In this document: in pieces, positions 29,368 through 39,760 of the stretch | How the letters are laid out: every line of letters begins with the position of its first letter | Numbering within the stretch: the stretch's first letter is position 1 | From: Astragalus membranaceus | Lineage: Eukaryota; Streptophyta; Magnoliopsida; Fabales; Fabaceae | Assembly: GCA_039519185.1 (NCBI GenBank) | Contig: JAZGSX010000010.1 | Span: forward strand, 2,232,001 to 2,296,000 | Direction: 5' to 3' | DNA length: 64,000 nucleotides | Notes under the pieces: model-generated | Seen by the model: only the letters and a program-made list of their open reading frames with translations | What the model was told of the DNA's origin: nothing | Databases searched by the model: none | Position numbers and translations under genes: made by a program

Positions 29368-32300
29368 AAATTTCGTCCTCGAAATTCATACCTGAATCAA
29401 ATAGCTCTGGGTAGGATTCCCGCATCCTACTCTCCAGCTCCCAAGTCACGCTCTCACCGGTAGCTCCCAACCACACCACCTTCACTAAAGCAATGCTTTT
29501 CCCTCTCAGCACCTTCACTTCTCTATCATCAATCCTCACTGGCATAGTCTCCACAGGGAGATTATCTCGCACCTCAATATCATCCATATGGATCACATGA
29601 GACGGGTCCGGAATGTACTTCCGAAGTTGCGACACGTGAAATACGTCGTGCAAGTTCGAAAGGTTAGGTGGTAAAGCCACCCTATAAGCAACCTTTCCGA
29701 CCCTCTCGGTGATCTGGTACGGTCCAATAAATCTAGGAGTCAACTTCTTGGCTTTAAGTGCACGCCCAACACCAGCCATAGGCGTGACCCTCAAGAAAAC
29801 ATGCTCACCATCCTGAAATTCCAAATCTTTTCTCCTCCTATCATGGTAACTCTTTTGCCGACTTTGAGACTCTTTCATTTTCTCCCTGATCATTTTTATC
29901 TTCTCAGTAGTCTCTCTCACCAATTCAGGTCCAAGAACAACACTCTCTCCAGACTCATGCCAACACACAGGAGTTCTACACCTCCGCCCATACAGTGCCT
30001 CGTAAGGAGCCATCCCTATACTTGAATGGTAGCTGTTGTTGTAAGTAAACTCAATTAATGGAAGGTGTGTATCCCACGCACCTCCCTGCTCCAAAACACA
30101 CGATCTCAATAAGTCCTCCAATGACTGAATGGTTCTCTCTGTCTGCCCATCAGTCTGAGGATGATAGGATGAACTCAACCTCAATCTGGACCCCAATGCC
30201 TCCTGCAAGCTCCCCCAAAACTCCGAAGTAAACCTCGGATCTCTGTCAGATACAATACTCTTCGGGACACCATGCAACTTTACAATCACCTGAATATATA
30301 TCTCAGCCAATCTCGATACCGGATATGTGATGTTGATAGGAAGGAAGTGAGCAGACTTCGTCAACCTATCCACGATCACCCAAATAGAATCAAACCCCCG
30401 AACGGTTCTTGGTAACCCAGTCACAAAATCCATGGAAATGCTATCCCATTTCCATTCCGGAACATCTAAAGGTTGCATCAACCCCGCAGGCTTCTGGTGC
30501 TCAACCTTTGACTTCTGGCAAGTCAAACAGGCATACACAAACTGTGCTACATCTTTCTTCATACCAGGCCACCAGAATAATTTCTTCAAGTCATGGTACA
30601 TCTTTGTAGCCCCTGGATGAATACTTAGCTTGCTCCTATGACTCTCCTCAAGGATCATCTTCTTCATCTCAACATCATCGGGAATACAGATCCTATCTCT
30701 AAATCTCAACACACCCTGGGAATCCAACCTGAAATCCCCATCCACATTCTGATCACCCGCAACTAACAAGTCAACCAGCTTCACATCTAATTTCTGGGCG
30801 TCTCTGATACTAACCAAGAAGTCATTACCAATCCTCAGCATACCCAGCTTAACACTTCGCGGTGTCATTTCACAAACCAGACTCATATCACGGAATTGCT
30901 CAATCAACTCCAACTCTTTTACCATCATTGCTGACATATGCAAAGTCTTTCGACTCAAAGCATCAGCCACGACATTAGCTTTGCCGGGGTGATAGTTTAA
31001 GCCAAAATCATAGTCTTTCAGCAGTTCTAACCAACGCCTCTGCCTCATATTCAGCTCCTTCTGATCAAACAAGTATTTCAAACTCTTGTGGTCGCTGAAT
31101 ACCTCGAATCTAGTGCCATACAAATAGTGCCTCCAAATCTTTAGCGCAAACACAATAGCAGCCAACTCCAAATCATGAGTAGGATAGTTCTTCTCATGAG
31201 TCCGCAACTGTCTGGACGCATAAGCGACTACCTTCCCCTCCTGCATCAATACGCCCCCTAAGCCCATTCTGGAAGCATCACAATATACCACAAACGGTTG
31301 ATCCGGCACGGGCAACACTAACACCGGAGATGTTGTCAATCTTTTCTTCAACTCTTGGAAACTCTCTTCACACTTAGCATCCCACACAAAAACTCTCCCT
31401 TTACACGTCAATTGAGTCAACGGAAGGGCTAGCTTTGAGAAACCCTCTATGAACCTCCTGTAGTAACCGGCCAACCCCAAGAAACTCCTGATCTCAGTCG
31501 CAGACTTTGGGCTCTCCCATTGTAACACTGCATCAACCTTAGCTGGGTCCACAGCTATGCCATCACTAGAAATAATATGACCCAGAAAGCTTACCTCATG
31601 CAGCCAGAACTCGCATTTGGACAACTTAGCATAAAGCTTCTTCTCTTTCAATACCTCAAGCACCAATCTCAAGTGCTCTGCATGCTCCTCTTCAGACTTG
31701 GAGTATACCAGAATATCATCTATAAAAACTACCACAAACCGATCCAAGTAACTATGGAAGATACGGTTCATGTACTCCATAAACACCCCTGGTGCATTGG
31801 TGACACCAAACGGCATCACAGAGTACTCATAATGTCCATATCTCGTTCGAAATGCTGTCTTCTGGACGTCTTCGTCTTTTACTTTAATCTGATGATACCC
31901 TGACCTCAAATCAATTTTGCTAAAAACCTTAGCACCCACCAGCTGGTCCATCAGATCATCAATTCTCGGAAGAGGGTACTTATTTTTAATAGTTACCTTG
32001 TTCAACTGTCTATAATCCACACACAGGCGCATACTCCCATCTTTCTTCTTTACTAACAAAACCGGAGCTCCCCATGGCGACACACTAGGTCTCACGAATT
32101 TCTTTTCAAGTAACTCTTCCAACTGCTTCTTCAACTCAGATAACTCAGAAGCTGACATCCGGTACGGTGCCATGGATACCGGCCTAGTACCAGGCACAAG
32201 GTCAATCCCAAACTCTACTTCCCTCTCTGGTGGCACACTAGGAATCTCGTCAGGGAACACCTCAGGGAACTCACACACCACCTGCAACCCTTCAACCATA

Positions 32301-33217
32301 GCTTGGTTTTCAGCAGACATAGACGCCATCAAAGCAAATAGTTGACCACCATCCTTCATTACCTTATGCAGCTGATCCCTAGACAATAAAACAGACTTTT
32401 CCTCCTCAGGAGGAAAGAAACTCACCGACTTGCTGAAACAGTTGATGTGCACATGGTTATCCACTAACCAGTCCATACCAAGAATAACATCCAACCCTCC
32501 TAAAGGCAAACATATAAGGTCAACCAGAAAATCTCTACCGAAGACTGACAGAGGACACTTAGCACACAATAGAGAAGTAGTCACCGAACCCTTAGCCGGA
32601 GTGTCGATAACCATTTCCCTTTTCATATCAGACAATACTAGATTTAACTTTTCAGCACAAACAGCAGCAATAAAAGAATGCGTAGCACCAGTATCAACTA
32701 TAGCAACTAAAGGGGAACCATAAATAAAACAAGTACCTCGAATCTCATTGGGCCCCTCTGAGCCTGCCAGCGCGAAAACTCTTCCATTGGATTTCTCTTT
32801 CTTTGGTTTGGTGCATTTAGAACTAAAGTGACCAGCTTCACCACAATTGAAACACACTGATTCCTTACGATCACAGTTAGACGCCATATGACCTTTCTTC
32901 CCACAACGGTAACACATTACTTCAGTCTTGCAATCGAAACTTTTGTGACCCGGCTTGCCACACGTGTAACACACCATATCAGCGGGAGCACCTCCCCCAC
33001 CAGGCTTCTTACCCTCAGAAAATCTTTTACCAGCACCTGCCTTCCACTTATTTTTACCTCCAGCCGTATCATAGGGCTTTCCCCTAAACTGAGTATTCCT
33101 TTTCTCTTTCCCAACCTTGTAGGCAGCAGAACTGTCCTCTTCATAAATTCTACTCTTGTCAACTAGCCTAGCAAAATCTCGTATCTCATGATACCCAATT
33201 GCCTTCTTAATGTCAGG
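29363..33217 (-). CDS. F pol and distal gag (open frame after the in-frame stop)
   Basis: Same frame as gag 33218-33748; the first Met in this part is at 32977. Order: gag tail and three CCHC knuckles (CYTCGKPGHKSFDC, CYRCGKKGHMASNC, CFNCGEAGHFSSKC); protease IVDTGATHSFIAAV; RT with MPFGVTNAPGVFMEYM and catalytic FIDDILVYS; RNase H (VVYCDASRMGLGG, SDHKSLKYLFDQ); integrase zinc region (HRSKLSIHPG...CLTCQKSK) and the acidic triad in SMDFVTGLP, SDRDPRFTSEFW and HPQTDGQTE; GPY/F segment; chromodomain-like tail (LVKVVWLGATGESVTWELESRMRESYPELF). 1,285 codons without further damage. All catalytic residues I can check are present. Confidence 0.95.
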   Translation of the reverse strand, partial: PDIKKAIGYHEIRDFARLVDKSRIYEEDSSAAYKVGKEKRNTQFRGKPYDTAGGKNKWKAGAGKRFSEGKKPGGGGAPADMVCYTCGKPGHKSFDCKTEVMCYRCGKKGHMASNCDRKESVCFNCGEAGHFSSKCTKPKKEKSNGRVFALAGSEGPNEIRGTCFIYGSPLVAIVDTGATHSFIAAVCAEKLNLVLSDMKREMVIDTPAKGSVTTSLLCAKCPLSVFGRDFLVDLICLPLGGLDVILGMDWLVDNHVHINCFSKSVSFFPPEEEKSVLLSRDQLHKVMKDGGQLFALMASMSAENQAMVEGLQVVCEFPEVFPDEIPSVPPEREVEFGIDLVPGTRPVSMAPYRMSASELSELKKQLEELLEKKFVRPSVSPWGAPVLLVKKKDGSMRLCVDYRQLNKVTIKNKYPLPRIDDLMDQLVGAKVFSKIDLRSGYHQIKVKDEDVQKTAFRTRYGHYEYSVMPFGVTNAPGVFMEYMNRIFHSYLDRFVVVFIDDILVYSKSEEEHAEHLRLVLEVLKEKKLYAKLSKCEFWLHEVSFLGHIISSDGIAVDPAKVDAVLQWESPKSATEIRSFLGLAGYYRRFIEGFSKLALPLTQLTCKGRVFVWDAKCEESFQELKKRLTTSPVLVLPVPDQPFVVYCDASRMGLGGVLMQEGKVVAYASRQLRTHEKNYPTHDLELAAIVFALKIWRHYLYGTRFEVFSDHKSLKYLFDQKELNMRQRRWLELLKDYDFGLNYHPGKANVVADALSRKTLHMSAMMVKELELIEQFRDMSLVCEMTPRSVKLGMLRIGNDFLVSIRDAQKLDVKLVDLLVAGDQNVDGDFRLDSQGVLRFRDRICIPDDVEMKKMILEESHRSKLSIHPGATKMYHDLKKLFWWPGMKKDVAQFVYACLTCQKSKVEHQKPAGLMQPLDVPEWKWDSISMDFVTGLPRTVRGFDSIWVIVDRLTKSAHFLPINITYPVSRLAEIYIQVIVKLHGVPKSIVSDRDPRFTSEFWGSLQEALGSRLRLSSSYHPQTDGQTERTIQSLEDLLRSCVLEQGGAWDTHLPLIEFTYNNSYHSSIGMAPYEALYGRRCRTPVCWHESGESVVLGPELVRETTEKIKMIREKMKESQSRQKSYHDRRRKDLEFQDGEHVFLRVTPMAGVGRALKAKKLTPRFIGPYQITERVGKVAYRVALPPNLSNLHDVFHVSQLRKYIPDPSHVIHMDDIEVRDNLPVETMPVRIDDREVKVLRGKSIALVKVVWLGATGESVTWELESRMRESYPELFDSGMNFEDEIS

Positions 33218-33748
33218 TCACAGGCCACTTTCAAATTTCACACACTTAGAGAACTCTGAATCAGCATCATTGGCGTAGTAAGGACAAAATTGGGCCAGCT
33301 CTTCAAATTTGACTGCATACTCAGCCACTGTCTTATTTCCCTGCTTCAGTTCTAAAAATTCTACCTCCTTCTTGGCCCGAACGTCTTCAGGGTAATACTT
33401 TCTTTTAAATTCCCTTGTGAAGACTTCCCAAGTAACCTCTTCACCAGCAGTGTTCAACCTATGCAGCATCCCTAACCACCACTTGTCAGCCTCTTCCGCC
33501 AGCATGTGCGTCCCGAACTTCACTTGCTGGGCAGCAGTGCAATCCATAACACGGAATATTCGCTCTATCTCATTCAACCACGACAAGGCTCCATCGGGAT
33601 CATACCGACCATTGAAGGTGGGTGGGTTCTCCCTCTGAAACGTTGCCAGGTTACGGGCATTCATATCAGCAGCATTGTGTTGATTTCCAACAGCTTGGGC
33701 TATGGCCTGCAGAGCAGCAGCCAAAGCAGCATCATCCCTTCTAGCCAT
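33218..33748 (-). CDS. F gag, N-terminal part ending at a premature TGA
   Basis: 176 residues: MARRDDAALAAALQAIAQAVGN, then the capsid-like region (DPDGALSWLNEIERIFRVMDC, YYPEDVRAKKEVEFLELKQGNK, EFSKCVKFESGL). The next codon is TGA where N3 has CGT (Arg) and A has AGG (Arg); a CGA-to-TGA transition at a methylated CpG is the simple explanation. The frame then continues open to the end of pol. This one stop would prevent a full Gag unless read through. Confidence 0.93.
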   Translation of the reverse strand: MARRDDAALAAALQAIAQAVGNQHNAADMNARNLATFQRENPPTFNGRYDPDGALSWLNEIERIFRVMDCTAAQQVKFGTHMLAEEADKWWLGMLHRLNTAGEEVTWEVFTREFKRKYYPEDVRAKKEVEFLELKQGNKTVAEYAVKFEELAQFCPYYANDADSEFSKCVKFESGL

Positions 33749-33859
33749 ATCAACCTAGCACTGCAGCATAAACGACAATTTAGAACTTAAAACAAAAACA
33801 CCTAATTGTCATACACAATATGACAGACAGACACACTTGGTCGGACAGACCGAACTTTT

Positions 33860-33871
33860 GCTTTGATACCA
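33860..33871 (-). other. Primer-binding site of F (variant)
   Basis: Minus TGGTATCAAAGC, four bases from the 5' LTR. It differs by one base (A for G) from TGGTATCAGAGC of the other elements. Confidence 0.88.
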
Positions 33872-33875
33872 CTAA

Positions 33876-36792
33876 TGTAACACCCCATTCTACCCGGCTA
33901 TTTTTCATAGAGATCAGAGTTTCAAAATTTCTTTTTGAATGGAATGCTACACACATACTTAATCTAACAACGATCAAATCAGTCTAAGCCTTCCTTATAC
34001 CTTTACAATACGCAACACCATTTAATAAATTAGGGTACTCTTGAATTTACCAACAGAATCCACACATTATAATTTAGATGTCTCGCAGCGGAAAAATAAC
34101 ATAATCTCAAAAATGCCAAACAACAGCCTCATCGGAAAATCATTAGATCAATGCATACAAAATTCAACAACAATTAAATAACATTAGAAATCCTAAGCCA
34201 ACCCCCTAGGTGTCACGTATCAGAGCAGACCGACTCGGGAGTGAAAGGAGTAAGCCTTCACTCAGGACTACCTGTGGTAAACAACAACAGAAGGGTGAGT
34301 CTCAACTACATAATAAAGACTATAATAAGAAGTATATTCCATCATAGCATCACACTCATACAGTCACACAATAGCATAGTTCATACAATCACCAACTCGC
34401 ATGCTTATCATGAGGATGTATGCAATACCAGTTATGCATGTGGTACCATTTTCCCAGACCGCAGCCTTATCAACATAATATCAACTCAGACCGCAGCCTT
34501 ATCATTTTGATTTAGAACTCAGACCGCAGCCTTATCATCTTAATTTAAAACTCAGACCGCAGCCTTATGTATGCATGAGACTCCATGACAATTCCACAAT
34601 CATAATTCTTAACAACACGGCCCATGTATCCTATACCACATCTTTAATTAATCTTAGTTTTAGCCCCCATGGCCTCATCATCAATCAACACATTATTTTC
34701 TCATCTCACTCACGTCTCTATGACTAAGCTAGCTCTAGGGACCAATCTGTTACTATTAGGACCGAAGCCAAAAGACAAAGCACGGACGCACTACTTGGCG
34801 CCCTGGGCGGCACACTTGGCGCCCAACACAACACCCAAACGCACAACCACATTAGGTCACCTAAAAATTAAAACCGCTCTAGCCAAAATGTTCTAAATGG
34901 GATTTGGTCACGTGAATACAGAATTTGGCTAGGAAAAATATGTTCAGAACTCACAGCTCACCCCTAGGCACCATAACATAGTCAAAACAACACCCAATAG
35001 GACCATTTCAAAACAACAAGTGAAAATCTGGAAATTCTTTAGTTAAAGTGCTTAAAATACAATTTGGTCAGGTGAATACAAAATTTGGCTCGGTAAATTA
35101 TGCTCAGAAATTGAATTGCACACTAGACACCCCTTAGACAAGCCAAAACGATGCCCAATAGGACCATTTCAAAACCACAAGTACAAATCTGGAAATTCTT
35201 TAGCCAAAGTGTTTTAAATACAATTTGGTCAGGTGAATACAAAATTTGGCTCGGTAGAAACTGTTTAGAAAATGAAGTGCACACAAGACACCCCTTAGAC
35301 AAGCCAAAATGATGCCCAATATGACCATTTCAAAACCACAAGTGCAAATCTGGAAATTCCTTAGCCAAAGTATTTTAAATACAATTTGGTCAGGTGAATA
35401 CAAAATTTGGCTCGGTAGAAACTGTTTAGAAATTGAAGTGCACACAAGGCACCCCTTAGACAAGCCAAAACAATGCCCAATAGGACCATTTCAAAACCAC
35501 AAGTGAAAATCTGGAAATTCTTTAACCAAAGTGCTTAAAATATGATTTGGTCCGGTGAATACAAAATTTGGCTCGGTAAAAACTGTTTAGAAATTGAAGT
35601 GCACACAAGGCACCCCTTAGACAAGCCAAAACAATGCCCAATAGGACCATTTCAAAACCACAAGTGCAAATCAGGAAATTCTTTAGCCAAAGTGCTTAAA
35701 ATATGATTTGGTCAGGTGAATACAAAATTTGGCTCGGGAAAATATGCTCAGAAAATGAGTTTATCCAAAAACATGTTGTATGCGCCTTGCCTAAGCATAG
35801 GCAGCAACCTGGCTCCACCCCAGGCGCCACAGGCAGCAACATAGGCGCCCTGCCCAGAACACCCACGCACCCAGCAACAGAAATAGCGCCCAGTGCGCCA
35901 ATTCCCCCCCCCCCCCCAGCACTTGGCGCCCAGGCGCCCCAACACAACCAAAACACCAAATTCTTCATTATTTTCCAAACCAAATCACCACAACAATCAC
36001 AAAATGCATTATGCTCATTCCAACCACATTCAATCTCACATATATATATTAAGAACACATCAAGGCACAAAATCAACACTTGAAATCTAAACATTAGCAT
36101 AGGGAAATCGAATTAATCACCAATTATCAATTTCAACTAACCTAAACAAATCTAACAATTAACAAGTAAGGTCAAGTGGGATCCTATGGTTTACATACAA
36201 CCTATTATACTCTCTATTATAGAGTGAGACTCCCCTAACCTTGATTATGACGAACTAGGGCTCTTTCCACCGAAGCACCGACAAACCACCGCAACAAGAA
36301 TTCTTCTCCTTCTTCTTCCCTTATTCACGAACACGCCCTCTCTCTCTTTCTCTTGGACCATTCGCGAATTGAACAAAAATAGGAAGGGTTAGGGAAACCG
36401 AAAACTTAAGCACTTGATAGAGAAAGGAAATCGAATCATAGAAGACTAGGAACCCTTACCTAGGATCAAGATGCACAAACCCTAACTCCTTAGCTTGAAG
36501 TCGCCTCCTTCCTTCTCTTCTCCTCTCCTTCGATTTTCTTTCTCTTCTTCTCTCCTTCGACTCACTTGCTCACTTTTGGCACAATTGGGGCGCAACCTAG
36601 ACCCCTAGCGCCTAAGGAGCGCCTAAGCCAACGGGCTTGGGCTTCTTGGGCCGTCACTTGTAATTCCGGTATTTCCGATGCCATCCCCTTCAATTAAAAT
36701 AAAATACTATATCATCATATAATAATAAAAATTAGTGCAACACTTTAAATAATTTAATTAATTACTTAATTAAATTATTTTAGGGTGTTACA
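33876..36792 (-). repeat. 5' LTR of F
   Basis: Partner of 26423-29350. Contains the 161-bp array (about 34860-35740) with the same number of units, showing the array existed before this integration. Confidence 0.95.
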
Positions 36793-36797
36793 ACTTC
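36793..36797 (+). repeat. Target site duplication of F, right copy (ACTTC)
   Basis: Matches 26418-26422; E resumes. Confidence 0.95.
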
Positions 36798-39746
36798 TCC
36801 TCAACCTAAATAATCCTCCTAGGATTTTCTTCCTCAGTCAGATTTTATTAACCTCCTGATTCGTTCCCAAAATTAACCCTAGCATGCGGGTTTTCACAAA
36901 AATGATTTTTCAAAACTATCACGCCGCACACCAAGCTTCACTTCGGAAATTTCAGCTACTTGCAAGCAGATCCATCAATTAATCCTTTGATGGTTATTCG
37001 CAACGTGAAAACAGTCAGCAGTTACCTCACTTACATATTCGTATTCACGTTCGTTTTGTCAAACGGAATCTCGTAAGACAATCTCGTTGTCAACCTTCAC
37101 CAAGGAGAGGTTAACAAACTAATACCTCGCCACCAAAGTGGAAACTTATGGATGTATTCCAACTTAGATCTAAAAGACTCTAACAATCCCATTTCTTGCG
37201 TCATCAACTCTTTCATATGAATGGATTTCCTACTTAGCGCATCAGCTACAACATTGGCCTCTCTTGAATGTTACATCAACACGAATTTATAATCCTCTAG
37301 AAACTCAACACACTTCTTTCCCTGTTATTCAGTTCTTTCTGATCAAACAGATACCTTAAACTCTTGCGACCACTAAAGACTTCGAAACGAGACCCATACA
37401 GGTAATGTCTTCAAATCTTCAGTGCATACACAATAGATGCCAATTACAAATCATGAGTCGGATATCTCTTCTCATGAGACTTTAATTGTCTGGACGCCCA
37501 AGCTACCACTTGTTGATTTTGCATTAGAATACGTCTCAAACCATTCCCAGATGCGTCGCTGTAACTTTGGAATCCCAAAAACGGATCTGGGAGAATCAGG
37601 GTTGGAGCAGAAGTCAAAATCTTCAACTCTTGAAAACGTTCTTCACAATCGGCATCCCACGTAAACGGATGACCCTTACGAGTTAACCGAGTAAGTGGAA
37701 AACTAACCGTGAGAATCCTTGGACAAATCTCTTATAGTAACCGGCTAGACCCAGAAACTTTCGATCTCTGCGACGGACGTTAGTCACTCCCATTCAACAC
37801 CGCTTCCTTCTTACTGGGATCTACAGAATCTCCCGACTTGGGAAATCACCTATCCCAAAGACTTTACTCTGGCACCCAAAAATCACACTCCGAAGGTTTC
37901 AAGTACAACTTACTTTCTCGGGTTACTTTCAAAACAATGCGGAGATGTTGGACATGCTCCTCATTGGTCTTCGAGTACATCAAGATACCATCAATGAAAC
38001 GACTACAAATTGATCTAGGTACGTGTGGAAAACTCGGTTCACGTATCCCCGAATACCGCTGGAGCATTAGTCAAACCGAAGGGCATCACTACGAACTCGT
38101 AATGTCCATACCTAGTACAGAAAGCTGTCTTCGGAATTTCTAAGGCTCTAACTTTTATTTGATGATATCCTGACCTCAGGTCAACTTTAGAAACACTGCA
38201 GCGCCTCAAATTGTTCAAGCAATTCGTCTATCCTTTGTAAGGGATATTTATTCTTGATCGTCACTTGTTGAGTTGTCGATAATCATTGCACAATCTCATG
38301 CTACCATTTTTCCTTTTGACTAACCACACCAGAGCACTCCCTAGAAAAGCACTCAGTCGAATAAATTTCTTTAACATCGACTCTTCCAGTTGAGACTCCA
38401 TTTCCTTTAACTCGGAAGAAACCTTCAATAAGAAACAGTAGATATTGATCCTGTACCGGAATCAATTCTATAGAAAACTCTACCTCTCGCTCTAGATGTA
38501 CGGAAGAAACTTCATCCAGAAAAACATCCAGAGAACATCCAAAAAGTCATTCACAACTTGAATATTCGCCATATCTAAACTAGTTTCAGTGGATGCAGAT
38601 AACATACTAACATGTGCTTCCGCACCTTGAAATGAAGATTGACCGTCTAAAGTGAATTAGGTAACCGCTTCAGAATTTGTCCTTGACAATTCAACTGTTT
38701 CTGAAGCGAAGCTGGCAGCGGTTGACACAGTCGATTGCAACATGATTTGCAGTCATCCAATTCATACCCAAAATGGTGTCCACACTTCTCATAGGCAAAC
38801 AATAAATTCTACAACGAAATTTCTGCCTCCTATGACAAGTAGACAATTCTATACAAAGATTAGGTCTGGACACGACCCTTAGCAGCAATAAAATAGTTAT
38901 CGGCTCGGATAGCGATGATAAGGCTAATCCCAACCGATTCACACGCGATCGGAATATACAGCAATAGGTTGCACCCGAATCCTATAATATACTGACAGAG
39001 TTATGGAAAACTGATTCCATACCCCTCAGTAACTTGTATGTAGTTGTAACTGTCTGAGCATTGAAAGTGTTGACGCATCCTTGCCTTGGAGCTGCTCGTG
39101 ACTCCTTGGAACCCTTCCTTGCAAGGCACTTTTTACCATAGTGACCCCTTTACATTACTGTAATAGCACCGATTAGATCTTCGCTTGCAATCACCGCTGT
39201 GAGGCTTTCCACAGTTAGAACATCTTCTGACCTTTGAAGAATCAAAGAATTGCATCTGCTTTTCCTTTGATGAAATTATCTTAGGACTTTGCAGTCGGAA
39301 TTGATATTTCAACTACCTTCTTTCCTTTCCCATATTTCCTATGAGATCATCCTCGGTGACATTAGATGATTGCACCAAGGCAACATAATTGGTAGCAGTA
39401 TAAGAACTGAGACCATAAATCATAAAAGCACTTATGCCCGTCTTATACTTCTGCATTCTCCGTTCGTCATCCGAAGCTTACTTCACCACTTGGTAAAACT
39501 GAGACAACTTCTCAAAGTTAGCGGTGTATTCTTCCACCGTCATGTCACCTTTCCTGAGGATGCACCGGTTGAAGATTCTGGTTTTGGTCGAGGACTGCGT
39601 CTTGATCATCCAGTCATAATTCCGCTTATGATGCACTAAGTATTAAGTTGATCAGGCTCAATGTCTCTTAGCATCACAAGTGTAATTACAAAAAGGACTA
39701 ACAAGGAATCGACTCAACCCTAAACTAAGTCCGACTAGGTCGAACT
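36798..39746 (-). pseudogene. E gag-pol remnant, heavily decayed
   Basis: Minus strand. Around 37190-37270 a stretch like EANVVADALSRKSIHM (end of RNase H). 37444-37626 shows FLGFQSYSDASGNGLRRILMQNQQVVAWASRQLK (RNase H). 37864-38067 shows FIDGILMYSKTNEEHVQHLRIVLK, in which the catalytic DD of RT is DG. 38691-38942 shows TILGMNWMTANHVAIDC (protease-RT linker). 39100-39260 is gag-like with possible zinc-knuckle remains. Frameshifts, small deletions and stops occur every 50-200 bases. The family is distinct from A, B and F. It cannot encode working enzymes. Confidence 0.85.
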
Positions 39747-39758
39747 GCTCTGATACCA
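39747..39758 (-). other. Primer-binding site of E
   Basis: Minus TGGTATCAGAGC, two bases from the 5' LTR. Intact despite the ruined interior. Confidence 0.93.
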
Positions 39759-39760
39759 AC

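Larger units (their letters stand above)
26423..36792 (-). mobile_element. Element F: nearly intact Tekay-type element
   Basis: 10,370 bp with ACTTC duplications, LTRs of 2,928 bp (3') and 2,917 bp (5'), a PBS, gag-pol and a polypurine tract. The LTRs differ at scattered single bases (order of 1% or less by eye) and by a poly-C tract (C7-G-C17 versus C14). The gag-pol frame is open from 33748 to 29363 except for one TGA at 33218-33220. Nested in E. Confidence 0.96.
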
